NCBI RefSeq assembly: GCF_023206395.1
Contig: NZ_CP066149.1
Location: 1,922,001-1,986,000 of the forward strand
DNA length: 64,000 nt
Origin: Vibrio sp. ED004
GTDB lineage: Bacteria; Pseudomonadota; Gammaproteobacteria; Enterobacterales; Vibrionaceae
Direction: 5' to 3'
Part shown: positions 8,808 to 18,745 of the stretch, piece by piece
Layout: each line of letters starts with the position of its first letter
How positions within the stretch are numbered: the first letter of the stretch is position 1
Made by a program: the position numbers and the translations under genes
The notes under the pieces: model-generated
Database searches by the model: none
Seen by the model: only the letters and a program-made list of their open reading frames with translations
What the model was told of the DNA's origin: nothing

Positions 8808-10071
8808 TATTATTTCCCTTTTTATAACTAGCAAATGAAGAACTAAGTAGGATAGTGGTCCATACGAGATAAAAAATAGTTCCAGAGTTGTGATTGAAAA
8901 AAGCCTGTGTTAGACAGTAACCAATCATGAGGACGATACAGATAATTCCGAGTAGGCTGAAATTTTTGGAACCCTCAGAATATGATGAATTCAGAAGTAT
9001 CTTAAAGAAGAGGAAAAGCGGTATTAAAAATATAGTAGCTAAAGCGCTTAATCCTATAAGTCCACTAACAGAGGCGGCTTCAAGAAATTGATTGTGCTCA
9101 TGGTAAGTCATTCTAGATACTTGCTTGTCTATAATACCCAAATCACCTATTGATTTTCTCTTTTCAAGCCTTCCGTCTATTCCAGCACCCGCCAGTGGGT
9201 TTTCAAAAAAAATGATTGATGCACTTTTCCATAAGTTGAGTCGAATACCTACTGATGTAAAGGCATTGGCATTTGAATTGTACTGGCTGTAATCGCTGAT
9301 AGCTTCATTAATTCGAGACGTAACCGTATGGTTTGTACTGAGACCGAAAGATACTAGAGTTATCAAAACAATAGAGGATATAACTACTTTAATACGTAAG
9401 AGACTGAACTTATAGTGAACAATTAATAAGATAGCGAGTGGAACCAGTAACCATGATCCCCTACTTTCGGATTGTAAGCTTGCCCAAGATGCCAAAATAA
9501 AAGCAACTAGTGATACGAGCGAAAGTATCAAATTTTTTTTCTTTAGCTCACATAGAGTAATGGCAAGACTCGAGATAGCAAATGTGGTTACCATACCTCC
9601 CGTTTGTATTTGCATATATCCTTCAAACCAAGCGTTGGGAATACGTCCATCGAATGCTCTAAGCTCTGGATATTGCTTTAGGTAGAATAAAGCGACGATA
9701 GCTGAACAAATTGAGGCAATATTTATCCCAATAGTGATATTTTTCCACGATGGTGGGTTTCGTAATAAGGCAATAAAAATTGGTATGGTTAATAGAGCTC
9801 TACTTGGCTTATCAATAAAGCTCCACTTTTCACCATGAAAAAACTTCAGAAAAAGAAAAGTACAGAAATAGTAAAGAAGTGCGTATATAAAAAGTTTTTC
9901 ATTGGAGCTTAATCGAAGCTTATGTTTGGTAATAAATAAACTGGTAATACAAGTGAGTAGTAGTAAGATACTTGAGTAGTTGTAGCCAGAGCCATAAGCG
10001 ACACATATAACAGGAAAGCAAGCAGCAAAAAATGGCACTGCTTTTGTGTGAGATAGGTGAGTTGGAGACAT
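8791..10071 (-). CDS. waaL: O-antigen ligase family membrane protein
   Basis: A 426-aa polytopic inner-membrane protein with about ten to twelve hydrophobic segments. It shows the Wzy_C/O-antigen ligase hallmarks: an Arg-containing SESRGSW segment and a large periplasmic loop ending in the His-containing HEHNQFLEAASVSGLIGL. WaaL joins undecaprenyl-linked O-antigen to lipid A-core in the periplasm. It is the middle gene of a minus-strand trio with lpxM and the sialyltransferase-like gene, next to hldD, which fits an LPS core locus. A Wzy polymerase is the main alternative since both share the fold. Confidence 0.82.
   Translation of the reverse strand: MSPTHLSHTKAVPFFAACFPVICVAYGSGYNYSSILLLLTCITSLFITKHKLRLSSNEKLFIYALLYYFCTFLFLKFFHGEKWSFIDKPSRALLTIPIFIALLRNPPSWKNITIGINIASICSAIVALFYLKQYPELRAFDGRIPNAWFEGYMQIQTGGMVTTFAISSLAITLCELKKKNLILSLVSLVAFILASWASLQSESRGSWLLVPLAILLIVHYKFSLLRIKVVISSIVLITLVSFGLSTNHTVTSRINEAISDYSQYNSNANAFTSVGIRLNLWKSASIIFFENPLAGAGIDGRLEKRKSIGDLGIIDKQVSRMTYHEHNQFLEAASVSGLIGLSALATIFLIPLFLFFKILLNSSYSEGSKNFSLLGIICIVLMIGYCLTQAFFNHNSGTIFYLVWTTILLSSSFASYKKGNNNESTT
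8815..8820 (-). promoter_or_regulatory. Ribosome binding site fixing the start of the sialyltransferase-like gene
   Basis: AAGGGA on the minus strand, seven bases upstream of the ATG at 8807. It lies inside the last codons of the upstream ligase gene, so translation of the two is probably coupled. Confidence 0.6.
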
Positions 10072-10081
10072 GGTATGGAAA

Positions 10082-11038
10082 CTACTTCTTATAAGGATTT
10101 ATATTACTATCAGGACGAGTCTTAAGCAGCCTTAAGATCCACATATATTGCTCTGGGTTTTTGCTCACGTAATTTTCAATACATTGGTTCATCATGCGCG
10201 CGTCTTGTTCCTCGCTTCCTGTTGGAAAGGGCAGCGCGGGGTAGAAGTCTAGAGTGTATTGGCCAGTGTTGCTATCGTATTGAGCAAACAGAGGAACAAT
10301 TTTAGCCTTACTCAGTTTAGATAGGCGACCAAGGCCTGAGATAGTTGCTTTTTGAGTCGCGAAAAAGTCAACGAAGACACTGTGCTCACGGCCAAGATCT
10401 TCATCAGGGAGGTAGTAACCCAGGTACCCATCACGTACCGATTTGATGAAAGGTTTGATACCACCACTGCGATCATAAACACGACCGCCGTATTGCACGC
10501 GCTGTCGGTGCATTAGCCAGTCACTGAGTTTGTTTTTTTGTGCTTTCGCCATCGCAGATACAGGTAAATTGCGTGAAGCTAATAATACCGCTGGGATATC
10601 GATAGCCCATGTGTGTGGCACCAGCAAGATCACATTCTCGCCACTGTCTGTAATATCGGTTAGGTTGCTCAGGCCGTTTATCGAAGTGTTATTCTCTAGC
10701 CAAGTTTTACTCTTGAGTGTCAGTGAAGCAAATCCCATCAAAAATGAGATGGAAGTAACGTATGACTGATAGAGAGTTTCTTCGCGCTCTTCGATAGATT
10801 GCTCAGGGAAACACATCTCAAGGTTAACTCGAGCCCGGCGGTTAGCCTTATTCTTAATTTTTACAGCTTGCTTAGCCATAAACTTAGCTAATGCTAAACG
10901 AATGCTGTTAGGTAAGAAGCAGACTAAAGACGATAACAAAACAGCAATCCAAGTTCCCCAGTATTTAGGTGCTAGAAAACCCCATTCAAACTCAGGGTTG
11001 TAAGCTTTTGGATCAAAATCATTGCGTTGTGTGGTCAT
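10082..11038 (-). CDS. lpxM: Lipid A late acyltransferase, LpxM type
   Basis: A 318-aa member of the LpxL/LpxM family, which adds a secondary acyl chain to Kdo2-lipid A at the inner membrane. The catalytic H-x4-D motif is H142-TWAI-D147, one N-terminal hydrophobic segment is present (about 28-46), and features such as YYLPDEDLGREHSVFVDFFA and the ending LLKTRPD...NPYKK follow E. coli LpxM closely. In Vibrio the orthologue (called LpxN in V. cholerae) may transfer a 3-hydroxy acyl chain; that specificity cannot be read here. The ligase gene follows after ten bases. Confidence 0.88.
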   Translation of the reverse strand: MTTQRNDFDPKAYNPEFEWGFLAPKYWGTWIAVLLSSLVCFLPNSIRLALAKFMAKQAVKIKNKANRRARVNLEMCFPEQSIEEREETLYQSYVTSISFLMGFASLTLKSKTWLENNTSINGLSNLTDITDSGENVILLVPHTWAIDIPAVLLASRNLPVSAMAKAQKNKLSDWLMHRQRVQYGGRVYDRSGGIKPFIKSVRDGYLGYYLPDEDLGREHSVFVDFFATQKATISGLGRLSKLSKAKIVPLFAQYDSNTGQYTLDFYPALPFPTGSEEQDARMMNQCIENYVSKNPEQYMWILRLLKTRPDSNINPYKK

Positions 11039-11089
11039 TCATTCACTACATTATTTAAATCAGAGAGTTAACTTAATATCGGTCACTCT

Positions 11090-11152
11090 GGGAATGATTA
11101 TATTCGTTAGGCATTCCCAATAATACACGCTAAAAGTAGGGTGTATTATTGG
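11090..11152. promoter_or_regulatory. Two overlapping hairpins between hldD and lpxM
   Basis: A perfect 7-bp inverted repeat (GGGAATG 11090-11096 / CATTCCC 11112-11118) overlaps by two bases a perfect 12-bp inverted repeat (CCAATAATACAC 11117-11128 / GTGTATTATTGG 11141-11152). The two stems cannot both form fully. Neither is followed by a clear T-run on either strand, so this may be a factor-dependent stop, an RNA processing site or a protein site and not a simple terminator. Confidence 0.55.
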
Positions 11153-11172
11153 TCCTAATCTGAAATATACCG

Positions 11173-12114
11173 TTAAGCGTTTACGATCTTCATGTACTCA
11201 GCAACGCCATCGGCTACTGCTTTAAACTCGATATCGCAACCTGTACCGCGAAGCTTCGTTAGGTCTGCTTGAGTGAATTCTTGGTAAGCGCCTTTTAAAT
11301 GCTCAGGGAAAGGAATCGTTTCGATTTCGCCTTTACCATGGTGCTTGATAACTGCCTTGGCGACTTCTTCAAACGACTCAGCATTGCCAGTACCTAGATT
11401 AAAGAGGCCAGATACCCCATTCTCTAAGAACCACAAGTTTACAGCCGCGACATCACCCACATACACAAAATCACGCTTAAAGGTTTCGCTACCTGCGAAC
11501 AATTTCGGGTTTTCACCGGCATTCATTTGGTTGTTTAGGTGGAAAGCGACAGAGGCCATGCTTCCTTTGTGTTGCTCGCGTGGACCATAAACATTGAAAT
11601 AACGGAACCCTACGATTTGCGAAAGCGTTTCGTTGTGTGCTGCTGCATCCGCGGTTAAGCGACGAACGTAGTTATCAAATTGTTGTTTTGAATAGCCGTA
11701 GACATTCAATGCACCTTCGTACTCTCGCTCTTCGATGAAAGTGTCGGTCTCACCGTAAGTTGCAGCTGAAGAGGCATACAAGAAAGGAATTTCACGCTCA
11801 ACACAGTAATGAAGTAGCTCTTTTGAGTATTCATAGTTGTTGAGCATCATGTATTTGCCATCCCACTCAGTGGTAGCAGAGCATGCTCCTTCATGGAAAA
11901 CAGCTTCAATATGACCAAAATCATCACCGGCCATGACTTGAGTTAGGAAGTCATCACGATCCATGTAATCCGTGATGTCTAGGTCTACAAGGTTCTTAAA
12001 TTTCTTACCATCTTTTAAGTTGTCGACGACTAGAATATCGTTGTGGCCCGCTTCATTAAGCGCCTTAACAATATTGCTGCCAATCATGCCAGCACCACCC
12101 GTTACGATAATCAT
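11173..12114 (-). CDS. hldD: ADP-L-glycero-D-manno-heptose 6-epimerase
   Basis: A 313-aa extended short-chain dehydrogenase that epimerises ADP-heptose for the LPS inner core. It has the NAD(P) Rossmann motif [11 protein letters not shown] at the N-terminus and the catalytic YxxxK in [11 protein letters not shown], plus the HldD-typical [16 protein letters not shown] segment. Length is normal for the family. It marks the LPS core side of this locus and is read away from ugd, with 152 bases between the two starts. Confidence 0.96.
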   Translation of the reverse strand: MIIVTGGAGMIGSNIVKALNEAGHNDILVVDNLKDGKKFKNLVDLDITDYMDRDDFLTQVMAGDDFGHIEAVFHEGACSATTEWDGKYMMLNNYEYSKELLHYCVEREIPFLYASSAATYGETDTFIEEREYEGALNVYGYSKQQFDNYVRRLTADAAAHNETLSQIVGFRYFNVYGPREQHKGSMASVAFHLNNQMNAGENPKLFAGSETFKRDFVYVGDVAAVNLWFLENGVSGLFNLGTGNAESFEEVAKAVIKHHGKGEIETIPFPEHLKGAYQEFTQADLTKLRGTGCDIEFKAVADGVAEYMKIVNA

Positions 12115-12266
12115 AATTTTCTAACTCTTTTGAATACAAAACTGTCACGAGTATAGCAAGGAATGGATAAAGCGGGCTAGTGGAATAATTCCCCAACCAG
12201 AGTATGATACGGCAAGCTAAGTTATAAATTATGTTGAGTTAATTACTCAAAACTATAGGTATTATC

Positions 12267-13430
12267 ATGAAGATTGCAGTAGCCGGTACAGGGTATGTGG
12301 GTCTATCAAACGCTCTGCTTTTGGCACAACATCATGAAGTCATGGCGGTAGATATCATCGATGAAAAAGTGGCAATGCTAAACAATAAGCAGTCACCGAT
12401 TGTAGACAATGAGATTGAGCACTTTCTATCAAATAAGGCGCTGAACTTCATGGCAACAACGGATAAAGCCGCTTACAAAAACGCTGAATTTGTCATTATT
12501 GCTACTCCAACCGATTATGATCCAAAAAACAATTATTTTGATACCAGCTCTGTAGAGTCGGTCATTAAAGACGTCATGGATATCAATCCAAATGCCGTCA
12601 TGGTGATCAAATCAACGGTACCTGTTGGTTATACTGAGCGCGTTAAGCAAGAACTGAACTGTGAAAACGTTATGTTTTCACCAGAGTTTTTACGCGAAGG
12701 CAAGGCCTTGTACGATAACCTACACCCATCACGAATCATTGTTGGTGAGTGTTCTGATCGAGCTAAAGTGTTTGCTAATCTGCTGGTTGAAGGCGCTGAA
12801 AAAGAGAACATCGATGTTTTGTTTACTAATTCGACGGAAGCCGAAGCGGTAAAACTGTTCTCAAATACCTACCTAGCGATGCGTGTTTCTTATTTCAATG
12901 AGCTTGATTCTTACGCGGAAGCGCATGGTTTGGATTCTCGTCAGATCATTGAAGGTGTGGGCTTAGACCCTCGAATTGGCAATCACTATAATAACCCTTC
13001 ATTTGGTTATGGTGGTTACTGCTTACCAAAAGATACCAAACAGCTATTAGCTAACTATCAAGATGTACCTAACAACATTGTGGGTGCCATTGTCGATGCT
13101 AACCGCACTCGTAAGGACTTCATTGCGGATTCAATTATTAAGCGCTCGCCTAAAATTGTAGGTATTTATCGTTTGATCATGAAGGCTGGCTCTGACAACT
13201 TCCGTGCGTCGTCGATTCAGGGGATTATGAAGCGCTTGAAAGCTAAAGGTATTGAAGTGGTCGTATTCGAACCTGTGTTGGAAGAAGAGCATTTCTTTAA
13301 CTCGAAGGTTTATTCTGACCTAGAAGAGTTCAAAGCCGTATCCGATGTGATTGTATCTAACAGAATGGTAGAAGAGATCGCAGACGTTGCAGATAAGGTT
13401 TACACACGAGATCTGTTTGGCAGTGATTGA
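12267..13430 (+). CDS. ugd: UDP-glucose 6-dehydrogenase
   Basis: A 387-aa UDP-sugar dehydrogenase giving UDP-glucuronate for surface polysaccharides. The N-terminal NAD fold shows [14 protein letters not shown]; the conserved K196 and the catalytic C252 ([13 protein letters not shown]) are present. It matches the short Ugd type of enterobacteria and vibrios. It is monocistronic, divergent from hldD, and ends before a regulator gene that has its own possible operator. Confidence 0.93.
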   Translation: MKIAVAGTGYVGLSNALLLAQHHEVMAVDIIDEKVAMLNNKQSPIVDNEIEHFLSNKALNFMATTDKAAYKNAEFVIIATPTDYDPKNNYFDTSSVESVIKDVMDINPNAVMVIKSTVPVGYTERVKQELNCENVMFSPEFLREGKALYDNLHPSRIIVGECSDRAKVFANLLVEGAEKENIDVLFTNSTEAEAVKLFSNTYLAMRVSYFNELDSYAEAHGLDSRQIIEGVGLDPRIGNHYNNPSFGYGGYCLPKDTKQLLANYQDVPNNIVGAIVDANRTRKDFIADSIIKRSPKIVGIYRLIMKAGSDNFRASSIQGIMKRLKAKGIEVVVFEPVLEEEHFFNSKVYSDLEEFKAVSDVIVSNRMVEEIADVADKVYTRDLFGSD

Positions 13431-13481
13431 TCGGGTTTTATTTTAGCTAATGCTAATTAGACCAGATGTTAACAGCTCGAT

Positions 13482-13523
13482 CTATCCGTTTAGTGGCGAT
13501 ATACTGAACCTCTAAACGGATAG
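13482..13523. promoter_or_regulatory. 12-bp perfect inverted repeat upstream of the TetR gene
   Basis: CTATCCGTTTAG (13482-13493) and its exact reverse complement CTAAACGGATAG (13512-13523) are separated by 18 bases and end 15 bases before the tetR start codon. There is no T-run, so it is not an intrinsic terminator for ugd. The position suggests an autoregulatory operator or an RNA hairpin in the tetR leader; the role is inference. Confidence 0.55.
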
Positions 13524-13538
13524 GGATACTAATAACTA

Positions 13539-14177
13539 ATGAAAACACGTGACAAGATTGTTTACGCTGCTCTAGAGCTTTTTAATGAGCACGGCGAGCG
13601 TAGTATTACGACCAATCATATTGCTGAACACATCGAGATCAGCCCTGGTAACCTCTACTACCACTTCCGTAACAAACAAGAAATTGTCCGTGATATTTTT
13701 ACCCTCTATTCTACTGAGTTACTCGAAAGGTTTACTCCTATCCAAGGGCAGAAAGAAAGCCTGACGTTGCTAAAGCACTATTTAGACTCTATTTTCACAT
13801 TGATGTGGAAATACCGATTCTTTTACGCAAATCTTCCTGAAATCTTGTCTCGTGATGAGCAACTTCATCTCGATTACATGGCTGTTCAAGAAAGATTGCA
13901 AACCAACCTTGTTGATATCATGAGAGCCTTTGTTGAGTTGAACTTGCTCAAAGCAACGGATGCGGAGATGAAGTCGATGGTGACTTCTCTTCACTTGATC
14001 GCATCGGGTTGGCTAGCGTACCAGTCTGCGATGTCTCCAAAAGCGCAAATAACAGAGCAAGTTGTTCATAAAGGAATGTTGCAGATGATCGCCACCGTTA
14101 AACCGATTGCGACAGATCAAGGTTTTGAGCAGCTGACATTATTGGAAGATGGTGTGAGGGCTTTGAACTCTAAGTAG
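13539..14177 (+). CDS. TetR/AcrR family transcriptional regulator
   Basis: A 212-aa protein with a classic TetR N-terminal helix-turn-helix (residues about 1-50, including TTNHIAEHIEISPGNLYYHF) and a variable helical ligand domain. The ligand and targets are not evident. The gene stands alone between ugd and the convergent envC, with a 12-bp inverted repeat just upstream that could be its own binding site. Its 3' flank is a dispersed palindromic repeat. Confidence 0.88.
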   Translation: MKTRDKIVYAALELFNEHGERSITTNHIAEHIEISPGNLYYHFRNKQEIVRDIFTLYSTELLERFTPIQGQKESLTLLKHYLDSIFTLMWKYRFFYANLPEILSRDEQLHLDYMAVQERLQTNLVDIMRAFVELNLLKATDAEMKSMVTSLHLIASGWLAYQSAMSPKAQITEQVVHKGMLQMIATVKPIATDQGFEQLTLLEDGVRALNSK

Positions 14178-14179
14178 AA

Positions 14180-14398
14180 AGATACGGGTAACGAAGAGCG
14201 GGAAAGAACAGATTCGAGTAACGAGATACGAGTAAACGAAAAGCAGGGTATAGCGGCGACTAGGCTAGAGTTTTTTATGTCACGTTTGACTCTAACCTTG
14301 TATCGGCTTTCATGCTTTTTGTATCTCGGTGACTCGAACCTTGCGTCTGCTCCTAAGCTCTTCGTATCTCGGTTACTCGCATCTCGTATCTGCTCTTA
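14180..14398. repeat. Dispersed long imperfect inverted repeat, copy A
   Basis: Between the convergent tetR and envC ends. The left arm (about 14180-14247) carries words like GTAACGAAGAGC and CGAGTAACGAGATACGAG; the right arm (about 14320-14398) carries the reverse complement words, e.g. CTCTTCGTATCTCGGTTACT. The same vocabulary recurs at 41573-41910 and 46308-46470, so this is a repeat family. The right arm includes the envC stop codon. Confidence 0.7.
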
Positions 14399-15547
14399 TC
14401 TGATCAACCAACTCTTCGGGTTCTGAGCTTGGCTGTTTCTGCGAATCTCAAAGTACAGCGATGGACGTGTTTGACCGCCTGTGTCACCGGCTAGAGCAAT
14501 AGCTTCACCTGCTTTAACTTTGTCACCTTCTTTTTTTAGTAGTGCTTGGTTAAAGCCATAGAGCGTCATATCGCCTTTACCATGGTCAAGCAGTACCACT
14601 AAGCCATAACCACGTAGATACTCGGCGAACACAACCGTTCCGGAATAAACTGATTTTACTTGCTGACCGTATTTGGCGTTGATCACCATGCCTTTCCAGT
14701 TAACTTGACCCGTTTGGCGTGAACCATAGCTGTGCAGAACTTTATCTTTGATTGGCCAAGGCAGTTTTCCTTTACGCTTAGCTAAACCGTCCATAGGTAC
14801 AGCATTACGTCTTTCACGAGCAGCCTTCTCAGCTTTCGCTATTTCAGCTTTCAGGCGCGTTTCATTGCGCTGAAGTTCTGCCAAATAGTTTTTGTCACCC
14901 GAAATGTTTTTCTTGATGCTACCAACGGTTTTCTTACGTTGTGTTTGGGTTTTGGCTAAAGTATCGCGCTTGGTGGTTTGTTGTTTTAATAGTGTTGCTA
15001 TTTGTTCTTGTTCAAGTTGGCGTTGCTTATGGCTTTCTTCTAACTCAAGTTGAGTTTGTTCAATCGTTTTGATTGTTGCAGAGCGGGCTTTAGCAAGATG
15101 TTGGTAATAATGGCTGATGCGATCTTCTTCAACGCCAGTATTTAGGATGTGCGATGAGGCTTTAGCACGGCTTGTCATGTAGTAAGTCTGAATCAGTTGC
15201 TCTAGCTTATCGGTATGGACTTTTTTCTGTGCTGTGAGTGCTTTGATCTTAGTGTCTAAGTTCGCAATATTAGCATTAGCGGTATTCAGCTGCTTCTTAC
15301 TGTCTAGGATAGCTTTTTCAAGCGAGGCTATGGAGAGCTCTTGCTTTTTAAGACTAGCTTGTAGGCTATCGAGTTTTTTCTGTTGTGAGGATAGGTTTTT
15401 TTGTTGGCGAGATATCTCGCTAGATACACCTTTCAATTCACCTTGAGATGCAGCAAATGACGATGTAGATAAAAGAGTAACACATAGGTTCGCTGATATC
15501 AGGAGAGTCGAACTAATAGCTCGAATTTGTTTCATCATTATCGTCAT
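14396..15547 (-). CDS. envC: Murein hydrolase activator EnvC
   Basis: A 383-aa periplasmic divisome protein that activates the amidases AmiA/AmiB for daughter-cell separation. A signal peptide spans about residues 1-33 (cleavage near SSFAA), a long coiled coil about 37-245, and a degenerate LytM/M23 domain the last 110 residues. Zinc ligands of active M23 peptidases are replaced (LYGFN where HxH is expected, SLYFEIR in place of HLHFE), as in E. coli EnvC, so it is an activator, not an enzyme. An alternative start three codons in (ATGATGAAAC) is possible. Confidence 0.9.
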   Translation of the reverse strand: MTIMMKQIRAISSTLLISANLCVTLLSTSSFAASQGELKGVSSEISRQQKNLSSQQKKLDSLQASLKKQELSIASLEKAILDSKKQLNTANANIANLDTKIKALTAQKKVHTDKLEQLIQTYYMTSRAKASSHILNTGVEEDRISHYYQHLAKARSATIKTIEQTQLELEESHKQRQLEQEQIATLLKQQTTKRDTLAKTQTQRKKTVGSIKKNISGDKNYLAELQRNETRLKAEIAKAEKAARERRNAVPMDGLAKRKGKLPWPIKDKVLHSYGSRQTGQVNWKGMVINAKYGQQVKSVYSGTVVFAEYLRGYGLVVLLDHGKGDMTLYGFNQALLKKEGDKVKAGEAIALAGDTGGQTRPSLYFEIRRNSQAQNPKSWLIR

Positions 15548-15651
15548 TTAGTTGTTATTCATCTACTTGTAGGTTGTTTGTTTTCTATTCGAATCTCATC
15601 GATGCTCGCAATTCCTATCGCATCTTGATACTCGTCTCCCGCTACTGCTGC

Positions 15652-16485
15652 TTAAATCCCATCACCATGGATGAAGTTTTGAGAGCGGCCATTGAACCCC
15701 TGATCCATGTCTAAAGATGGCTTGTCAGTCTTTGGTTTACCGACAATCTTTGCTGGCACGCCCGCCACGGTAGTATGAGGTGGTACAGCCTGTAGAACTA
15801 CAGAGCAAGAGCCAATCTTAGCGCCTTCACCCACTTCAATATTGCCAAGGATTTTCGCGCCTGCACCAATCATTACGCCTTCACGGATTTTAGGGTGGCG
15901 ATCACCGCCTTCTTTACCGGTACCACCAAGGGTCACGTCCTGAAGAATCGATACGTCATTTTCGACTACTGCCGTCTCACCAATAACAATGCCTGTTGCG
16001 TGGTCTAGCATGATTGCTTTGCCGATACGTGCGGCCGGGTGGATATCTACTTGGCAAGCGACTGAAATTTGGTTTTGCAGATAAGTGGCAAGTGCGATAC
16101 GGCCTTGCTTCCATAGCCAGTTAGCGACTCGGTAACCTTGCAGAGCATGGTAGCCTTTAAGATAAAGTAGAGGCATTGAATACATCTCTACCGCCGGATC
16201 TCGAGTCACTGTTGCACAAATATCACAAGCTGCAGCATCAATAATCGATTGGTCTTGCTTAAATGCTTGTTCTACCACTTCACGCACTGCCATTGCAGGC
16301 ATTGAGGCAGTCTTTAACTTGTTTGCCAGAATATAACTGAGCGCGGCGCCCAAGCTTTCGTGGTTGATGATCGTGGCATGGTAAAAACTCGCAAGCATAG
16401 GCTCTTGCTCTGACTGCTGTCGAGCTTCCTTCACAATGCATTGCCAAACTTTTTGTTGTTCACAGTGTTTCATTTTTCCATCCAT
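15652..16485 (-). CDS. cysE: Serine O-acetyltransferase
   Basis: A 277-aa CysE that makes O-acetylserine for cysteine synthesis. It has the N-terminal helical SATase domain and a left-handed beta-helix of hexapeptide repeats from about residue 150, with DHATGIVIGETAVV and GGDRHPKI containing the catalytic histidines. Start is either at 16485 (MDGKMKHC) or at an internal ATG at 16473; the sequence does not settle this. It follows gpsA after 35 bases, a usual gammaproteobacterial pairing. Confidence 0.94.
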   Translation of the reverse strand: MDGKMKHCEQQKVWQCIVKEARQQSEQEPMLASFYHATIINHESLGAALSYILANKLKTASMPAMAVREVVEQAFKQDQSIIDAAACDICATVTRDPAVEMYSMPLLYLKGYHALQGYRVANWLWKQGRIALATYLQNQISVACQVDIHPAARIGKAIMLDHATGIVIGETAVVENDVSILQDVTLGGTGKEGGDRHPKIREGVMIGAGAKILGNIEVGEGAKIGSCSVVLQAVPPHTTVAGVPAKIVGKPKTDKPSLDMDQGFNGRSQNFIHGDGI

Positions 16486-16520
16486 CTTATCTATTTCATT
16501 CCATGACTTGATGCGCGATG

Positions 16521-17585
16521 TTAGCGCTCTGACTTTTTGTCTCGAGCAAGTAAATCTTGCGCCGCTAAGTGAGCATCTTTCCCTTGATACAGCACTTGGT
16601 AAATTTGTTCAACAATTGGCATCTCAACGCCCATGCGTTCTGATAGTAACCAAACTTCTTTGGTGTTGCGATAACCTTCGACCACTTGGCCGATTTCTTC
16701 TTGCGCCGTGTCGACGTCTTTACCTGAACCTAGCGCTAAACCAAAGCGACGGTTGCGCGATTGATTATCGGTACATGTCAGTACTAAATCGCCTAATCCA
16801 GCCATACCCATGAAAGTTTCTGGTTGTGCACCAAGAGCTGCACCCAGTCGGCTCATCTCTGCTAAACCACGGGTAATTAACGCTGTACGTGCATTAGCAC
16901 CAAAGCCAATACCATCCGACATGCCAGCACCAATCGCGATAACGTTTTTAACGGCACCACCAAGCTGCATACCAATGAAATCTGAGTTTGCGTATACGCG
17001 GAACGTTTTGCCACAGTGAATTTTTTCTTGCAGCTCTTCTAAGAAGCTCTCATCCGGTGAAGCTACTGAAATAGCGGTCGGCATACCCATCGCTAGTTCT
17101 TTGGCGAAAGTAGGGCCAGATAGAACCGCTAGAGAGTAACTGTCACCAAGCACATCGCGTGCGACATCTTTAAGTAGTCGGCCAGTCTCTGGTTCCAATC
17201 CTTTTGTAGCCCAGCAGATACGAGAGCTATCAGATAAATGAGGCTTTAGACTATTTAAGACGATGCCAAACACGTGGCTAGGAACTACAACTAGGAGGTC
17301 ACGACTGGCAGTTACTGCCTTCTCAAGGTCTGATTCAATGATCAGGCTTTCTGGAAAGTCGATATTAGGAAGAAACTCATTATTTGCGCGCTCTGAGTCA
17401 AGACGTGCCATGTGGATAGGATCGTGTCCCCAAAGAACAACGTTTGCACCGTTACGCGCTAGAGATATGGCTAAAGAGGTTCCGTAAGAACCAGCGCCAA
17501 TGACTGTCATGGCGATCTCTTTGCCGTACGCGCTGTCTTTACCGTAAGCGTTTGCTGTGTTAGTCGGGCGAGTTGTGTCTGTCAT
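16521..17585 (-). CDS. gpsA: Glycerol-3-phosphate dehydrogenase [NAD(P)+]
   Basis: A 354-aa GpsA giving sn-glycerol 3-phosphate for phospholipids. Rossmann motif [10 protein letters not shown] near the N-terminus and the catalytic-lysine segment [17 protein letters not shown] are present. The frame stays open upstream to 17642, but the ATG at 17585 (MTDTTRPT) is chosen because a perfect AGGAGG lies four bases before it. It is separated from secB by an intrinsic terminator. Confidence 0.95.
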   Translation of the reverse strand: MTDTTRPTNTANAYGKDSAYGKEIAMTVIGAGSYGTSLAISLARNGANVVLWGHDPIHMARLDSERANNEFLPNIDFPESLIIESDLEKAVTASRDLLVVVPSHVFGIVLNSLKPHLSDSSRICWATKGLEPETGRLLKDVARDVLGDSYSLAVLSGPTFAKELAMGMPTAISVASPDESFLEELQEKIHCGKTFRVYANSDFIGMQLGGAVKNVIAIGAGMSDGIGFGANARTALITRGLAEMSRLGAALGAQPETFMGMAGLGDLVLTCTDNQSRNRRFGLALGSGKDVDTAQEEIGQVVEGYRNTKEVWLLSERMGVEMPIVEQIYQVLYQGKDAHLAAQDLLARDKKSER

Positions 17586-17589
17586 GCTT

Positions 17590-17595
17590 CCTCCT
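17590..17595 (-). promoter_or_regulatory. Shine-Dalgarno deciding the gpsA start
   Basis: Perfect AGGAGG on the minus strand just upstream of the ATG at 17585; this rules out the longer 373-residue reading. Confidence 0.85.
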
Positions 17596-17675
17596 AAAAA
17601 TAATGAGGGAAATCGAAGAATTCTGGAAAAGCTTCCTAACAATCAGAAGGCTTTCTATCTTATTACAGTGTAAAG

Positions 17676-17709
17676 AAAAAATGCACATCGCAGAAGTTAC
17701 GATGTGCAT
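17676..17709 (-). terminator. Intrinsic terminator after secB
   Basis: On the minus strand a perfect 10-bp stem, ATGCACATCG / CGATGTGCAT with a 9-base loop, is followed by a T-run (17676-17681 on the plus strand reads AAAAAA). It lies between secB and gpsA. Confidence 0.85.
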
Positions 17710-17760
17710 TTAAGAGTTAACTAGTGTTTGAAACGTTAGGATTAAGTTCTACTTTCAGAT

Positions 17761-18228
17761 TTAAGCCTGCTCGCCTTCAGCTTGTTGAGCTTGGTTCTGT
17801 AGGTAGTTCATGAACAAAGCATCGAAGTTGACAGGTGCTAGGTTCAGTTGTGGGAACGTACCTTTAACCACTAGGCTAGAGATTGTTTCACGAGCGTATG
17901 GGAATAGGATGTTCGGGCAGAATGCACCTAGGCAATGTGCTAATTGACCTGCTTCCATTTCGCTTGCAGAGAAGATACCACCTTGCTGAACTTCACAAAG
18001 GAATGCTGTATCATCTGCGTTCTTCACCGTAACTGTTAGGCGTAGGATTACTTCGTAAACACCCTGGCCAAGTTCACGACTTTGAGTATCTAGGTCCAGT
18101 TTTACATCTGGATTCCACTCTTTTTGAAACATGTCTGGAGAGTTTGGCGCTTCGAAAGATACGTCTTTTAGGAAAATACGTTGGATTGCGAAGTTCTGTT
18201 GTGCGTCTTGTTGTGCTGCTTCAGCCAT
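17761..18228 (-). CDS. secB: Protein-export chaperone SecB
   Basis: A 155-aa SecB, the tetrameric cytosolic chaperone that keeps preproteins unfolded and hands them to SecA. Family segments are visible, such as [20 protein letters not shown] and [13 protein letters not shown]. The C-terminus is the usual flexible acidic tail. It lies downstream of the rhodanese gene (83 bases) and is followed by its own terminator. Confidence 0.97.
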   Translation of the reverse strand: MAEAAQQDAQQNFAIQRIFLKDVSFEAPNSPDMFQKEWNPDVKLDLDTQSRELGQGVYEVILRLTVTVKNADDTAFLCEVQQGGIFSASEMEAGQLAHCLGAFCPNILFPYARETISSLVVKGTFPQLNLAPVNFDALFMNYLQNQAQQAEGEQA

Positions 18229-18310
18229 TTTCTTGTCCTTAAAAATTTAAATTAGGCTTTATTCACTATATTTGTCGAACAAAGCCCGAAAGTTTGTTGA
18301 TTAGGTCAGC

Positions 18311-18745
18311 TTACTTTTTGCCTTTTACCAAAGGTAGGTTAGCTTCGCTCCAAGCCACTAGGCCACTTTTCAGCACGCTTACGTTTTCGAAGCCTGCTTT
18401 AACTAACAAATTAGCGCTTTCTTGAGCGGTTTGACCTGTCTTGCATACTACGATGATTGGGTCAGCTTTGCGGCTTTCAAGGCTACCTAAGTTATTTGAT
18501 TTGATGTCTGACGGTAAAATGTGAAGTGCGTCAGTAATATGGCCCTTTTTGAACTCATCCTTAGTACGAATATCAACCACAACGCCATTTTCACGGTTAA
18601 TCATGTGTGTGGTTTGCGCTGCAGTGATCTCTTTGTAGACTGCGTTTGATGTTTTGATTACGTTCGCAATGATGGCAACAACTAAGCCGATCCATACGAT
18701 GGCTAAAATCATATTCTCTTGAACAAATGGCACTAACTCTTGCAT
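18311..18745 (-). CDS. yibN: Membrane-anchored rhodanese-like protein (YibN type)
   Basis: A 144-aa protein with one N-terminal transmembrane segment (about 10-30) and a rhodanese domain; the active-site cysteine lies in VVCKTGQTAQ. YibN homologues occur next to secB in gammaproteobacteria; E. coli YibN is a membrane protein of the Sec/insertase neighbourhood, though its role here is not shown by sequence. Confidence in the family is high, in function low. Confidence 0.85.
   Translation of the reverse strand: MQELVPFVQENMILAIVWIGLVVAIIANVIKTSNAVYKEITAAQTTHMINRENGVVVDIRTKDEFKKGHITDALHILPSDIKSNNLGSLESRKADPIIVVCKTGQTAQESANLLVKAGFENVSVLKSGLVAWSEANLPLVKGKK

Noticed and set aside
17586..17642. N-terminal extension of gpsA
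   Set aside because: A perfect AGGAGG four bases before the ATG at 17585 and the usual GpsA start decide for the shorter protein.
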